Positions 50,702 to 60,889 of a stretch of DNA of 64,000 nucleotides are shown here, one piece after another. The number at the start of each line of letters is the position of its first letter. Within the stretch, counting starts at the first letter, position 1. The position numbers were made by a program, and so were the translations under genes. The stretch spans positions 1,612,001-1,676,000 of the forward strand of contig NZ_CP013422.1 in NCBI RefSeq assembly GCF_001718695.1. Direction: 5' to 3'. The stretch is from Burkholderia ubonensis. Its GTDB lineage: Bacteria; Pseudomonadota; Gammaproteobacteria; Burkholderiales; Burkholderiaceae. The notes under the pieces were generated by a model. That model saw only the letters and a list, made by a program, of their open reading frames with translations, was not told the DNA's origin and ran no database searches.

Positions 50702-50859
50702 TCATCCTTGTTGAGTAGTTCAGCGATCGTAGTAGCAGATTACGAAGTGGGAATTGTAGTGCTGGCATTGGAACGACCGCTCATGGCTGCGCTGTGGAAC
50801 GCTGTCTGTCCGATTTTGTCGACGATTCTGCCTCGGCAGTCGACTGACCGCTTCTGGCC

Positions 50860-52500
50860 GAGGCCGTGTAAAAACGCGCAGAACGGCCGACCGATCCCTC
50901 CTCGGCGGGAGCACAGTTGCGTTAGGACGTGACGCAGGCAAATGAAGTGATCGTGTTTTACTGGCAAACAGCGTCGGCGCGCGCATTCACGCGCCTGCCA
51001 GCTTCATCGCTCGCATCGTCTTTGCGAACCCGAGAATCCTGATGACTCGCTTGAGGTTGTATGCCAGCACGTGCAAACTCATTTCAGCGGCGACATGGCC
51101 AAGTCCGCGCGTCTGGAAGTGCGTCGCCCCATCCAGTACTTGAGTGTGCCGAACACGTGCTCGACCGTGCGCCGTCGCATCGTCATGGCATCGAGCTGGC
51201 GATCCAGCCTGGACTGCATCGCCTCGAGCACCGCTGCGTGTTCCCATCGTCGAATACGCCGATAGTCAGTGGGCGTGCACCGGTTCTTTATCGGGCATTT
51301 CGGGCAAGCGCTGCTCCAGTAGGTACGCAGGGCCATCGGAGTTTCGCGCTCGACGGAAGTAAATCGGTAAATCGCCCGTTGCCCCGCTGGACATAGGTAT
51401 TGGTCGTCTTTGGCGATGTAGATGAAGTCGGCCCGATCGAACCGTCCATCTGCCTTTGCACTGGAGGTTTGTGTTTTTGGCACCAGAGCTGCAATACCAG
51501 CGTCATCGCATGCTTTGATCTCCGTGCCGCTGTAATACCCGCGATCGGCCAGCGCCTTGAGCTTCTTCTTGCCCATCGCTTCGCGCGCGGCTTTGGCCAT
51601 CGGGCTTAGCTGAGCGCGGTCACTACCGACGTTCGTCACTTCGTGTGTCACGATGAGGTGGTGCTTCGTATCAACAGCCACCTGAACGTTGTAGCCCACC
51701 ACGCCTGTGCACTTGGCTTGCGACATCATCGAACGTGAGTCGGGATCAGTCAGCGAACCCTGTTTTTCCGGTAAATCATTCAACAGTTCCGCGGCCCGAT
51801 CCAGATCGCGCATCTGCTCGCGCAGCGTCTCGATCTTTTCCCGCAGCCGTTCGGTTTTCGCTTCGACCTCTGCGGGTTGCGTGCGATCAGCAGTTTCCAG
51901 CGCATCCAGATAGCGCTGGATGCTTTGCTCGATCTGCTCCTGACGCTTTGCGATCTTGTTGGGCGTGAAGTTGTTATCGCGACTGTTGACCGCCTTGAAC
52001 TTGCTGCCGTCGATGGCAACGACTGCTTGCGTGAACAGCTTCAGGTCGCGGCATATCACCACGAAGCGGCGGCATACATTGCGAATGCCGGCGCCATTGC
52101 TGCCCGTGAACTCGGCAATCGTCTTGAAGTCCGGCGCGAGGCGACCGGTCAGCCACATCAGTTCGACATTACGCTGGCACTCGCGCTCCAGACGTCGGCT
52201 CGACTGCACACGATTGAGTAGCCGTAGATGTAGAGTTTGAGCAGAACGGACGGATGGTAAGACGGTCGGCCCGTGATCGCCGGCGTGGTGCCTTCGAAGC
52301 CCATGGAAGCCAGATCGAGTTCGTCTACGAATGCGTCGACGATCCGCACGGGATCGTCTTCAGCGATAAAGTCTTCGAGACACTCCGGCAGCAACGTGGC
52401 CTGATTGCGGCTTGCACCTTCGACGAATCGCCCCATCTCCGCCTCTCGCGCTAACAGGTTGATTCAGTCTAGGCGATCGCGCGGGTTTTGACACACCCTC
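50860..52500 (-). mobile_element. IS1182-family-like insertion sequence, inactivated
   Basis: 1641 bp, normal for IS1182-group elements. The ends read GAGGCCGTGTAAAAAC on the left and, in reverse complement on the right, GAGGGTGTGTCAAAAC: imperfect inverted repeats matching at about 13 of 16 positions. GGCC flanks both sides (50856-50859 and 52501-52504), a likely 4-bp palindromic target duplication. It holds one transposase gene on the minus strand broken by two frameshifts. Boundaries are my inference from these repeats. Confidence 0.7.
50987..52436 (-). pseudogene. IS1182-family DDE transposase with two single-base deletions
   Basis: Three pieces read in order: MGRFVEGASRNQATLLPECL…GYHPSV-type N-terminus to LKLYIYGY (frame 1, from 52436), then NRVQSSRRLERECQRNVELM to LKYWMG (frame 2), then ATHFQTRGLGHVAAEMSLHV to the stop at 50987 (frame 3). 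One base is missing at about 52220 and another in the G run near 51128-51131. The DDE segments (VAIDGSKFKAVNSRDNN, ADRGYYSG, RRTVEHVFGTLKYWMG) are intact in themselves. Restored length would be about 480 residues. Probably inactive, or decayed through programmed-frameshift-like loss. Confidence 0.8.
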
Positions 52501-52550
52501 GGCCGCTTGCGGGCAGCCGTGGTCGGCATTCGCGATGCCCGATAACCGGG

Positions 52551-53171
52551 CTATCGATCCAGCGCGAGCTTCGCACCCAGACCGAGCAAGACAGTCCCCA
52601 TCACGGCATCGATCGGCTTGCGTATGCGCGCGTAACCCACTTGCACGCGCTCGGTGGAAAACAGAATCGCCATCGCGCCGAACCACGTCAGCGAGACTGC
52701 CGTAACGATGGCCAGGGTCGCGCCGTGCACCCACAGCGGGGCATGCGCCGGCAGGACCGTGATGAAAAGGCTGCCGAAAAACGCCGCCGCTTTCGGGTTG
52801 GTAAGTCCGACCAACAGACCTCGTCGATATGCCTGCCCGTCGCTCTTGGCGGACTGCGCATCTACCTCGGTTTGCTGCATCGGTTTTCTCAACCCGGCGA
52901 GCGTCTTTCCGCCGAGATAGACGAGATAAACCGCGCCGGCGATCCGAATGACTTCATACAGCCATGCGAGCTTTGCGAGGATGAGCCCAAGGCCGAAGAT
53001 TGCCAGCGCCGCCCATAACGCATGTGAAGTCGAAATGCCGGCAGTCGCGTAAAGACCGGCTCGTCGTTTGGCAAGTGCATGCGACGTGACGGCGATAAGG
53101 TCGGGACCGGGGCTGACGCAGGCCAGAAGCATTACGCCGCCGACGGCGGCGAGTTGGGCAACGTAGGTCAT
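52551..53171 (-). CDS. LysE/RhtB-family amino-acid exporter
   Basis: 206 residues with about six membrane helices. Family signature: the opening GGVMLLACVSPGPDLIAVTSHALAKRRAGLYATAGISTSHALWA, then YLVYLGGKTL and GLTNPKAAAFFGSLFITVLP. It exports an amino acid or homoserine-lactone-like compound across the inner membrane; specificity not deducible. Starts with ATG 53171, ends about 50 bp from the insertion sequence. Confidence 0.9.
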   Translation of the reverse strand: MTYVAQLAAVGGVMLLACVSPGPDLIAVTSHALAKRRAGLYATAGISTSHALWAALAIFGLGLILAKLAWLYEVIRIAGAVYLVYLGGKTLAGLRKPMQQTEVDAQSAKSDGQAYRRGLLVGLTNPKAAAFFGSLFITVLPAHAPLWVHGATLAIVTAVSLTWFGAMAILFSTERVQVGYARIRKPIDAVMGTVLLGLGAKLALDR

Positions 53172-53321
53172 ATAAGCGCTATAGCCTTTGAGAAGACCAT
53201 GATGGGCGGACTCACTCTAGCACGGCCAAAATGGGCTAAACCGGCTCAATAGCCGTCGCATTCAAATGCATGCTTCGTCTTGACGCTTATCGGTATCGAA
53301 CTCCCCACGCACGAACCGTTC

Positions 53322-55214
53322 TCAAACCGTCGCAAGAATCAACCGCGCAGGCGTCACCCCGATGAGCAATCCGTCGTCGCGGTTCGCCAGATAGCGCTGG
53401 TTCAACTCCTCCGGCGTCCACGCATTGATCTGGCCGAATCCCAACGCACTCAACTTCTCGGCAATGACGGCCGGCTCGAAAAAGGTTTTCCACGGCTCGC
53501 CGCGCTCGGCGAGCCGCGCCGTAAACTGCTCCATCGCGATACGCATGATCGTCGGCAAGCCCGAAAGCGGCGTCACGTACTCGAACAGCACGGCGCTGCC
53601 TTTCGCGCAACCGGCGATGAAGCGCAACGTGTCGATGACCGCCTCCTCGTCGAGATACATCGTCACGCCGAGCCAGCTGAAAACGGCCGGCGCATCGGCG
53701 TCGAAACCCGCCCGCGCCAATCCCTCCGCCAGCCCGACGCTTTCGAAGTCGACCGGCACGAAATGCAGCGACGACGGCACCGCGATGCCTGCCTCACGCA
53801 AGCGAGCCTGCTTCCACGCCTGCGTTGCCGGCAAATCGACCTCGAAGATTCGCCCGGGCATATCGGGATGCCGAAACGCGCTGGTATCGAGCCCCGCCCC
53901 GAGAATCACGTACTGACGAATGCCGCGTTCGACGGCCTCGCGCCACACGTCTTCGGCCAGCCGGCTGCGCACGATGACCGAGCTGCGCATGCCGACCGAC
54001 GGCGGCTCGCGGAATCGGTCGAGATTGTCACGCAGCGCCTGTGCTTCGGCGGCGCCGAGGATCGGCAGCGCAACGGGATCGTCGAGCACCAGCGGCCGAT
54101 CGAGCAGTTGATGTGCGGCGCGCTGCGTCGCGACCATCAACGCGCTCGGCTTCGGGCCGCCGTCGACTGGCGACATGTCGCGGCCGGCGAGATGCGCGGC
54201 GTTCAGATACGCGAGCAGCGAATCGTCGAGGCCCACGCCCAGTTGCAGATCGGGCTCGCGCATCAACGCATCGCGCACACGTGCCTCCAGCACCGCGTCG
54301 TCTCCGCAAAAGCTGTCGCGGAACAGTTGCTGCCAGCGCCCGACGATCGCCTGCACCGGCGCGGCGCCGGGGTCGACACCGGCTGCCATGTTCGCCCTCA
54401 GCTCGACCACCAGCGCCGGCCATGCGCGATGCTTCGCGCTCGCGAACTGACGACGGCGCACCCCGTCGGCCTGCGCCGGACTGAGATACTTCGCGAGCAG
54501 CGCGCAGCGCGCGTGCATGAAGGCTTCGTCGATCCATTCCAGCATCTCGACGGTAATGCCCACGATTTGCCGCGCGCGCGGCTCGCGCAGCTGCATCAGC
54601 ATCAGCTTGGTCGCGAGGTCCGGGTCATTGCGCGTCATCCGGACCACGAGCCGGATCCAGCGCCACGCCAAAGCCTGAGCCGCATCGCTCGCGGTGGGCA
54701 ACGCGTTCTGCATGGCAACGCGGACCTCCTCTATCAGCGCGGCCCATGCCGGATCCGACGGCGCCGCCGTCTCGGGCCCGGATGCCAGCAACGCATCGAG
54801 TTCTTCGTCATCGAGATGCTTTTCGTACATGTTCATCAGCTCCAGAGCGTTCATCCAATCGGCGGCGGCGATCTCGCTGCCGGCGCAAACCATGTCGACG
54901 ATGTATTGCAAGCGACGGCCAAGGCGCTGCGCGCGCAGCGCCTGCGCATTCAACTCGGCGATCTGTCGTTGCAGCAGTTCCAGCGGAACGCGAGCCGGGT
55001 CGCCCTCGAGGCTCGCCTTGATGTCCGGCAGCGAATACCCGAAACGTTTCAGCGCCTCGATGCGATGCAGCCGGATCAGGTCATCCTGCCCATACAGGCG
55101 CGCGCCGCCTTCGGTACGCTGCGACGGCGACAGCAGCCCGATCGCGTCGTAGTGGTGAAGCGTACGGACAGTCAATCCCGCCTTGTTCGCGAGTTCGCCG
55201 ATTTTCAGTCGCAT
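53322..55214 (-). CDS. MerR regulator fused to a class I SAM methyltransferase
   Basis: 630 residues. An N-terminal MerR domain (1-110; MRLKIGELANKAGLTVRTLHHYDAIGLLSPSQRTEGGARLYGQDDL) is followed by a TipAS-like helical effector region (about 115-340), then a leucine-carboxyl/Rv0145-type methyltransferase domain (about 345-630; QYVILGAGLDTSAFRHPDMPGRIFEVDLPATQAWK, FSWLGVTMYLDEEAVIDTLRFIAG). The SAM-binding ILGAGLD motif is intact. Continuous frame, good codon bias, no sign of artefactual joining. The promoter in front is MerR-type, so it probably controls itself. Coupling of sensing and methylation is inference. Confidence 0.85.
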   Translation of the reverse strand: MRLKIGELANKAGLTVRTLHHYDAIGLLSPSQRTEGGARLYGQDDLIRLHRIEALKRFGYSLPDIKASLEGDPARVPLELLQRQIAELNAQALRAQRLGRRLQYIVDMVCAGSEIAAADWMNALELMNMYEKHLDDEELDALLASGPETAAPSDPAWAALIEEVRVAMQNALPTASDAAQALAWRWIRLVVRMTRNDPDLATKLMLMQLREPRARQIVGITVEMLEWIDEAFMHARCALLAKYLSPAQADGVRRRQFASAKHRAWPALVVELRANMAAGVDPGAAPVQAIVGRWQQLFRDSFCGDDAVLEARVRDALMREPDLQLGVGLDDSLLAYLNAAHLAGRDMSPVDGGPKPSALMVATQRAAHQLLDRPLVLDDPVALPILGAAEAQALRDNLDRFREPPSVGMRSSVIVRSRLAEDVWREAVERGIRQYVILGAGLDTSAFRHPDMPGRIFEVDLPATQAWKQARLREAGIAVPSSLHFVPVDFESVGLAEGLARAGFDADAPAVFSWLGVTMYLDEEAVIDTLRFIAGCAKGSAVLFEYVTPLSGLPTIMRIAMEQFTARLAERGEPWKTFFEPAVIAEKLSALGFGQINAWTPEELNQRYLANRDDGLLIGVTPARLILATV

Positions 55215-55238
55215 TGCTTTCTCGATCGTCGAGGGTCA

Positions 55239-55269
55239 ACGTTAAAAGCTGACGTAGCGTCAGGTGCAA
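55239..55269 (-). promoter_or_regulatory. MerR-type promoter with 19-bp spacer and central operator
   Basis: On the minus strand TTGCAC (-35; + strand 55264-55269) and TAACGT (-10; + strand 55239-55244) are 19 bp apart, the distorted spacing typical of MerR-activated promoters. The spacer contains the perfect dyad CTGACG-CTA-CGTCAG (55249-55263). It lies about 25 bp upstream of the MerR-methyltransferase start, so the protein likely activates its own gene. Confidence 0.75.
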
Positions 55270-55650
55270 GGGGAATCGACGGGTTGGGGGCATCGCTCCG
55301 GCCCCCAGCGGTCCCTCGTTGCGCAGCGTGCATCGTGCCATGACAGACGGCGCCGGATCGCGCCGATGCGCGAGCTTGGCGAAAAGGTGACGAAACGCAG
55401 CCCAATATACAGACTGTCGCACCGCAAGCACGGCGAAGCACGCGCGTATCTAGGGACCGGTCACGGCGGGCAGTAATTCACTCCGCCCCGTCGCCGCGCT
55501 TCTCGGATGAGTTTTCGCGAACGGAGACATCGGAATATGTCACTTGTCGGCACATTTGCGGCTGCTTACGATCGATTCGACTAGTCAAGGCGGGCGCGCT
55601 CGGCATGGCCGACGCGAGCCCGGTCTCTTCTCTATCGACAGGTGCCCGGC
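55270..55650. other. Divergent intergenic region before the D-amino-acid cluster
   Basis: About 380 bp with no supported gene. A dyad GACAT-N6-ATGTC lies at 55526-55541, just upstream of a predicted promoter (see the next entry), where a LysR-type protein could bind. Confidence 0.5.
55544..55572 (+). promoter_or_regulatory. Predicted promoter of the MFS-LysR-amidase-dsdA cluster
   Basis: TTGTCG (55544-55549) and TACGAT (55567-55572) with a 17-bp spacer, about 78 bp upstream of the MFS start, preceded by the GACAT/ATGTC dyad. Confidence 0.4.
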
Positions 55651-56886
55651 ATGATCGACCCGAACAAGAGCAGACGCGCCAGCTTCGCGGTATTCGCGCT
55701 GCTATATCTAGGCTATTGCATTTCATACATCGACCGCTCGGCGATCGCGCTCTCGCTCGTTGCCATCGGCAAGGAGTTTCATGTCGGCTCGGCCGCGCTC
55801 GGCATCGTCATGAGCACGTTCTATATCAGCTATGCCGCCATGCAGATTCCCGGCGGCTGGATCGCCGACCGCTGGGGCAGCAAGAAGGTCATCGTCGTCT
55901 CGGTGGCATTCTGGTCGCTGTTCACTTTGATGACCGGCCTCGCGTGGTCGCTCGCCTCGTTGATCGCGATCCGTTTCATCTTCGGTCTGGGCGAAGGCGG
56001 TTATCCCGGCGCGGCCGTCAAGGGCGTCACCGAATCGGTGGCGCGAGCGGATCGTCCGAAGATGTCCGCGCTGCTGATGTCGTCGAACTACGTCGGCAGT
56101 TTCATCGCGCCGCTCGCGATCGCACCGCTGATTCTGCTGCTCGGCTGGCGCCATGCATTTTTCGTTGCGGGCTGCGCCGGCCTCGTGTTCGCGCTGTTTT
56201 ATCTGTTCGCCGTGAAGGATACGCATCAGAAGCGCGATTCAAATGGCCGCGCCGCGCGCATCGACGGCGACGCGACGCGCGCGCTGCTCAAGATGCCGCT
56301 GATGTGGAAGATCCTGTTGACGTGGTTCGGCATGGGCATCGTCAACAAGGGGCTCGACGCATGGATGCCCGCGTATCTGCTGACCGAGCGCCACCTCGAT
56401 CTGAAGGCCGTCGGCATGCTTACACCGTTGCCGTTCGTCGCGGCGAGCATCTCGACCGCACTCGGCGGCTGGATTCTCACGCGCTGGTTCGATGGTCGCG
56501 AGAAGTGGCTGATGGCCGCGTGCTGCGCGATCTCGGGGTTCTTCCTCTACCAGATGTACACGGCGCAAACGGTGACGGGCGTGATCGCGTATCAGTCGAT
56601 CGTCTACTTCTTCAAATCGTTCGTGTTCGCAGGCGTGTTCGCGTTGCCGGCCAAATTCCTGCCGACCAATCTCATCGGCACAGGCGCGGGAATGGTCAAC
56701 TTCGGCGGTCAGGTAGCGGGGTTCGTTGCGCCCGCAATCATCGGCCTGCTGGTGTCGGCGACGGGCAACTACGACGCCGTGTTCGGCTTTCTGATCGTGG
56801 CAACGGCGTTCGCGCTCGTCACGAGTCTGTCGATTCGTCTGGTGCCCGAAGCCACTCCGCACGTGGGCGCGACGAAAGAAGCCTGA
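55651..56886 (+). CDS. MFS transporter of the anion:cation symporter type
   Basis: 411 residues and twelve predicted helices. YLGYCISYIDRSAIALSL, then GWIADRWGSKKVIVVSVAFWSLFTLMTGLAW and FIFGLGEGGYPGAAVKGVTESV are typical of the ACS branch that imports organic acids and amino-acid derivatives. ATG 55651 is preferred (AGGTG upstream) over a GTG three codons earlier. First gene of a rightward group with LysR, amidase and D-serine dehydratase, so it probably takes up their substrate. Confidence 0.88.
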   Translation: MIDPNKSRRASFAVFALLYLGYCISYIDRSAIALSLVAIGKEFHVGSAALGIVMSTFYISYAAMQIPGGWIADRWGSKKVIVVSVAFWSLFTLMTGLAWSLASLIAIRFIFGLGEGGYPGAAVKGVTESVARADRPKMSALLMSSNYVGSFIAPLAIAPLILLLGWRHAFFVAGCAGLVFALFYLFAVKDTHQKRDSNGRAARIDGDATRALLKMPLMWKILLTWFGMGIVNKGLDAWMPAYLLTERHLDLKAVGMLTPLPFVAASISTALGGWILTRWFDGREKWLMAACCAISGFFLYQMYTAQTVTGVIAYQSIVYFFKSFVFAGVFALPAKFLPTNLIGTGAGMVNFGGQVAGFVAPAIIGLLVSATGNYDAVFGFLIVATAFALVTSLSIRLVPEATPHVGATKEA

Positions 56887-56947
56887 TCGCTCGACGGCGG
56901 CGACAGGCGCTATGATGAAGCATCACGTGTCATCACATCGAGCCATC

Positions 56948-57874
56948 ATGAGCGCCCGCATTCTTCAGGAAGCCGCCGTCCGCTACTTCCTCGAAGTGGT
57001 CAACACCGGCTCCGTTGCCGACGCCGCCAGTCGTTTGAACGTCGTGCCTTCCGCCGTGAGCAGGCAAATCGCGCGGCTCGAAAGCGAGCTCGGCACGCCG
57101 CTGTTCGTGCGGCGATCGCGCGGCATGGTGCCGAGCAAGGCAGGCGAAATGCTCGCCGCGTATGCGCGCCGTTCGCAGCTCGACGCGGAGCAGATTTCTC
57201 TGGAAATCGACGCACTGCGCGGTGAAGCCGAACGCACGATCCGCATCGCCTGCACGGAAGGATTCTCGGCCACGTTCGTGCCGCGCGCGATGGCGGTGTT
57301 CCGCCGAACCGTCGCCCCGGCGTCGTTCGAGGTCGTGGTCGACACGGCCGCAGGCGTCACGCAGCGCGTGCGCGAAGCCGAATGCGATGTCGGTCTGACG
57401 TTCAGTTTCGGACCGGAAAAAGACATCCACACCGCGTTCTCCATGCCTTCGCCGATTCACGCGATCGTCGCGGCATCGCATCCGCTCGCGCAGGAGCCGC
57501 AGGTTTCGTTCCGTCGACTGCTCGCTTATCCGCTCGCGTTGCCGGGCGTGCATTCGACGCTGCACAAGCTGATCGATATCTATTGCAGCCGCGAAGGCGT
57601 CGCATGCAAGAGCGTGCTGAGCAGCGCAACGCTCGAAACGCTGCTCGGCTTCACCATCGCCAGCGACGCCGTCACGTTCAGCGGAGAACTGTTTGTGCGG
57701 CCGCGTCTGGCATCGGGCGAGCTGGTCGCGTTGCACGTGCCGGAACTCACGACGAGCGAACGCGCCATCGAAATCCAGACGCTCGCGCGGCGTGCGTTGC
57801 CGCCGCTTCTGGACGCGTTTATCGAGCACTTGAGCCGCGAGCTCGCACCTGCCGCACGCGTTGAGCAAAAGTGA
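56948..57874 (+). CDS. LysR-type transcriptional regulator
   Basis: 308 residues from MSARILQEAAVRYF; an ATG 12 codons earlier is also possible and neither has a strong ribosome-binding site. Helix-turn-helix SVADAASRLNVVPSAVSRQIARLESELG and a standard effector domain with FSFGPEKDIH. It lies inside the cluster, 61 bp after the MFS gene and 88 bp before the amidase, all in the same direction. Likely local regulator. Confidence 0.88.
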   Translation: MSARILQEAAVRYFLEVVNTGSVADAASRLNVVPSAVSRQIARLESELGTPLFVRRSRGMVPSKAGEMLAAYARRSQLDAEQISLEIDALRGEAERTIRIACTEGFSATFVPRAMAVFRRTVAPASFEVVVDTAAGVTQRVREAECDVGLTFSFGPEKDIHTAFSMPSPIHAIVAASHPLAQEPQVSFRRLLAYPLALPGVHSTLHKLIDIYCSREGVACKSVLSSATLETLLGFTIASDAVTFSGELFVRPRLASGELVALHVPELTTSERAIEIQTLARRALPPLLDAFIEHLSRELAPAARVEQK

Positions 57875-57962
57875 ATCCACGTTTCGATATTCATCACTGG
57901 TCGCTGCCTTTCTCGTCGTCTACATTGGCGCTCTGTTGCATGACCGTTTAAAGGACCGCCCG

Positions 57963-59492
57963 ATGAGCGACCGCCACGAACTCACCCGCCATACCGCCGT
58001 CGCGTTGCGCGCGCTGTTGCTGGCGCGGGAAATCTCCGCTGTTGAACTGCTCGATGCCTGCATCGCGCGCATCGAAACGCTCAATCCGTATGTCAACGCA
58101 ATCACGGCGACGAGTTTCGAACGCGCACGCCGCGAAGCGCGCGCCGCCGACGCCGCGCTCGCACGCGGCAATGCCGTCGGTGTACTGCACGGCTTGCCTG
58201 TCGGCATCAAGGATCTCGAAGAAACCGAAGGCCTTCTGACCACCTACGGTTCGCCGTTGTACCGCGCAAACATTCCCGCACAGGACAACACGCTGGTGCG
58301 CCGGTTGCGCGCGGCAGGCGCGATCGTGGTCGGCAAGACCAACGTGCCCGAAATGGGCGCGGGTGCGAACAGCTTCAATCCGGTGTGGGGCGCGACGGGC
58401 AATCCATTCGATCCGCGTCTGAATGCGGGCGGTTCGTCGGGCGGCTCGGCAGCGGCGCTTGCGCTCGATATGGTGCCGCTCGCATCCGGTTCGGACACGG
58501 GCGGCTCGCTACGGATTCCGGCGGCCAAATGCGGCGTGGTCGGTTTGCGCACCTCGCCGGGGCTCGTGCCCAGCGATCGCAAGCCGCTCGGCTGGACGCC
58601 AATTGCCGTGGTGGGGCCGATGGGTCGCACCGTCGAGGACACGTGGCTCCAACTCGCCGCGACGGTCGGGCAATCCGGCAGCGATCCGCTCGGTTATCCG
58701 TGCGCGCTCGACGCGACGATGGAACGCCGCGCGCACACGGATCTCGCGACGCTGCGTGTGGGCTACACGGAAGATTTCGGTGTCTGCGCGGTCGATGACG
58801 ATATCCGCGCCGTGTTTCGCCGCAGGATCGCGTTGCTGCGCGGCGAAGTGGCCGTCTGCGAGCCGATCGACGTCGATTTCTCGGGCGCGCATCAATGCTT
58901 CGACGTGTTGCGCGCGGAAGCCTTCGTCGCGGGTCTGCAAAAAGCCTACGAGACGAATCCCGATCTGCTCGGGCCGAATCCGCGCGCCAACTACGAAATG
59001 GGCATCAACCTCGGTCTTGCCGATTGCGTGCGCGCGCATGCCGACCAGACGCGGCTGTTCCGCCGCTTCCAGACGCTGTTCGATCGCTACGACGTGATCC
59101 TGTCGCCCACGACGCCTGTTTCGCCGTTCCGTTGGACGCAGCCGTATCTGAAATCGGTGAACGGCATCGCACTGGAAAACTACTATCGCTGGCTGTCGCT
59201 GACCTATGTCGTCACGCTGACGACGAATCCGGCCGTGTCGCTGCCGTGCGGCGTCGATCATCGCGGCATGCCGTTCGGCTTGCAGATGATCGGTGCATTT
59301 CGCGGCGATCTTGCGCTGCTCGACGCGGCACGCGCATTCGAAACACTCTTCGAGTCGTCGGACGAAATGCGCCGCCCGATTCCCGATGTCGCGAAATTGC
59401 GCGCATCGGATGTCGATCTCCGTTCCATCGTCACGCATCCGCCGGTGCTGGACGCCGCGTCGTCCTCCCACGCTTGCGCTTCGGCAGTCTGA
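57963..59492 (+). CDS. Amidase-signature family amidohydrolase
   Basis: 509 residues. Catalytic triad of the amidase signature: K83 ([10 protein letters not shown]), the GGSSGG loop at 156-161 and nucleophile S182 in [18 protein letters not shown] lies eight bases before ATG 57963. The next gene dsdA starts 8 bp after the stop. It probably hydrolyses an amide or N-substituted form of a hydroxy amino acid whose product DsdA then deaminates; this pathway is inferred from the tight linkage. Confidence 0.9.
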   Translation: MSDRHELTRHTAVALRALLLAREISAVELLDACIARIETLNPYVNAITATSFERARREARAADAALARGNAVGVLHGLPVGIKDLEETEGLLTTYGSPLYRANIPAQDNTLVRRLRAAGAIVVGKTNVPEMGAGANSFNPVWGATGNPFDPRLNAGGSSGGSAAALALDMVPLASGSDTGGSLRIPAAKCGVVGLRTSPGLVPSDRKPLGWTPIAVVGPMGRTVEDTWLQLAATVGQSGSDPLGYPCALDATMERRAHTDLATLRVGYTEDFGVCAVDDDIRAVFRRRIALLRGEVAVCEPIDVDFSGAHQCFDVLRAEAFVAGLQKAYETNPDLLGPNPRANYEMGINLGLADCVRAHADQTRLFRRFQTLFDRYDVILSPTTPVSPFRWTQPYLKSVNGIALENYYRWLSLTYVVTLTTNPAVSLPCGVDHRGMPFGLQMIGAFRGDLALLDAARAFETLFESSDEMRRPIPDVAKLRASDVDLRSIVTHPPVLDAASSSHACASAV

Positions 59493-59500
59493 TTTTGCCC

Positions 59501-60862
59501 ATGACCGATTCCATCTACGGCAAGCCACTCGAATCCTGGCTTCGCGACTACCCGCTTCTGCGCCCATTGATGGCGCTCGAGCCGGTCGAGTGGTTCAACC
59601 CCGCCGTCGCGCCGCTGACCGAAGCGCTCGATGACATTGCGCTGGACGCCTCGCATATCGCCGATGCGAGCGCGCGCCTGCAACGCTTCGCGCCGCTGCT
59701 GGCCGACCTGTTCGCAGATGTGTGCGACACGGGCGGCATCATCGAATCGCCGCTCACCGACGTGCCTGCGTTCGCGCAGGCATTGAGCGAACGTTACGGC
59801 GTGGAAACGCCGCGGCGCCTGCTGCTCAAGCAGGACAGCCATCTGCCGATCTCCGGCTCGATCAAGGCGCGTGGCGGCATCTATGAAGTGCTCTTCTACG
59901 CCGAGCAGCTTGCGCTGCGCCACGGCTTGCTCAACGACGGCGACGATTACCGCGTCCTCGCCGGCGACGCATGTCGCGCGCTGTTTCGCGAGCACCGCAT
60001 CGCGGTCGGGTCGACCGGCAATCTCGGCATGTCGATCGGCATCGCGAGCGCGACGCTCGGCTTTGCGGCGACCGTGCATATGTCCACCGATGCGCGCCAA
60101 TGGAAGAAGGACCGCCTGCGCGCGCATGGCGTGACGGTCGTGGAGTATGCGGGCGATTACGGCGAAGCGATCGAGAACGGCCGGCGTCTTGCGGCTAACG
60201 ATCCGATGTGCCACTTCGTCGACGACGAAAATTCGACGACGCTGTTCCTCGGCTATGCGGTCGCGGGTGAGCGCCTGAAGCGTCAGCTCGAAGCGTCGAA
60301 CGTGCGTGTCGATGCGACGCATCCGCTCTTCGTGTATCTGCCTTGCGGCGTAGGCGGCGGCCCGGGCGGTGTCGCGTTCGGCTTGAAGCTCGCCTTCGGC
60401 GATGCGGTGCACTGTGTTTTCGCGGAGCCGACCCATTCGCCGTGCATGTTGATGGGCGTGCTGACCGGCTTGCACGAGCAGCTTGCGGTGCAGGATTTCG
60501 GTATCGACAACGTGACGGCCGCCGACGGCCTCGCGGTCGGACGCCCTTCCGGATTCGTCGGTCGTGCGATGCAACGGATGATCGATGGCTATTTCACCGT
60601 CGAGGATCGCGAGCTATATGCAATGCTCGCGCTGATGGCGCAGACGAGCGACATCCGGCTGGAGCCGTCGGCGCTGGCCGGCGCACCGGGTTTCGCGCGC
60701 GTGTCGACGGAGCGGCAAGGTTACCGTGCCCGCATGCAACTGGACGACTCCGTCATGCGGGACGCGACGCATGTGATCTGGGCAACGGGCGGCGGTATGG
60801 TGCCGCAAGCTGAGATGAACGCATATCTGCAGGCCGGGCGGCAGGCACTGGCGGGGTCTTGA
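59501..60862 (+). CDS. dsdA: D-serine dehydratase (D-serine ammonia-lyase)
   Basis: 453 residues, the DsdA size. PLP lysine K122 in [17 protein letters not shown], glycine loop [19 protein letters not shown], and [21 protein letters not shown] with the end segment [12 protein letters not shown] match fold-type II D-serine dehydratase. It converts D-serine to pyruvate and ammonia. It shares an operon with the amidase (8 bp gap) and an MFS importer; no dsdC/dsdX are present, the LysR gene upstream taking that place. Confidence 0.93.
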   Translation: MTDSIYGKPLESWLRDYPLLRPLMALEPVEWFNPAVAPLTEALDDIALDASHIADASARLQRFAPLLADLFADVCDTGGIIESPLTDVPAFAQALSERYGVETPRRLLLKQDSHLPISGSIKARGGIYEVLFYAEQLALRHGLLNDGDDYRVLAGDACRALFREHRIAVGSTGNLGMSIGIASATLGFAATVHMSTDARQWKKDRLRAHGVTVVEYAGDYGEAIENGRRLAANDPMCHFVDDENSTTLFLGYAVAGERLKRQLEASNVRVDATHPLFVYLPCGVGGGPGGVAFGLKLAFGDAVHCVFAEPTHSPCMLMGVLTGLHEQLAVQDFGIDNVTAADGLAVGRPSGFVGRAMQRMIDGYFTVEDRELYAMLALMAQTSDIRLEPSALAGAPGFARVSTERQGYRARMQLDDSVMRDATHVIWATGGGMVPQAEMNAYLQAGRQALAGS

Positions 60863-60889
60863 TTGCGGCTTCGAGGCTATAACTGGATC

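Noticed and set aside
52158..52436. The transposase N-terminal piece as a separate small gene
   Set aside because: Adding one base near 52220 joins it seamlessly to the main transposase frame within the same insertion element.
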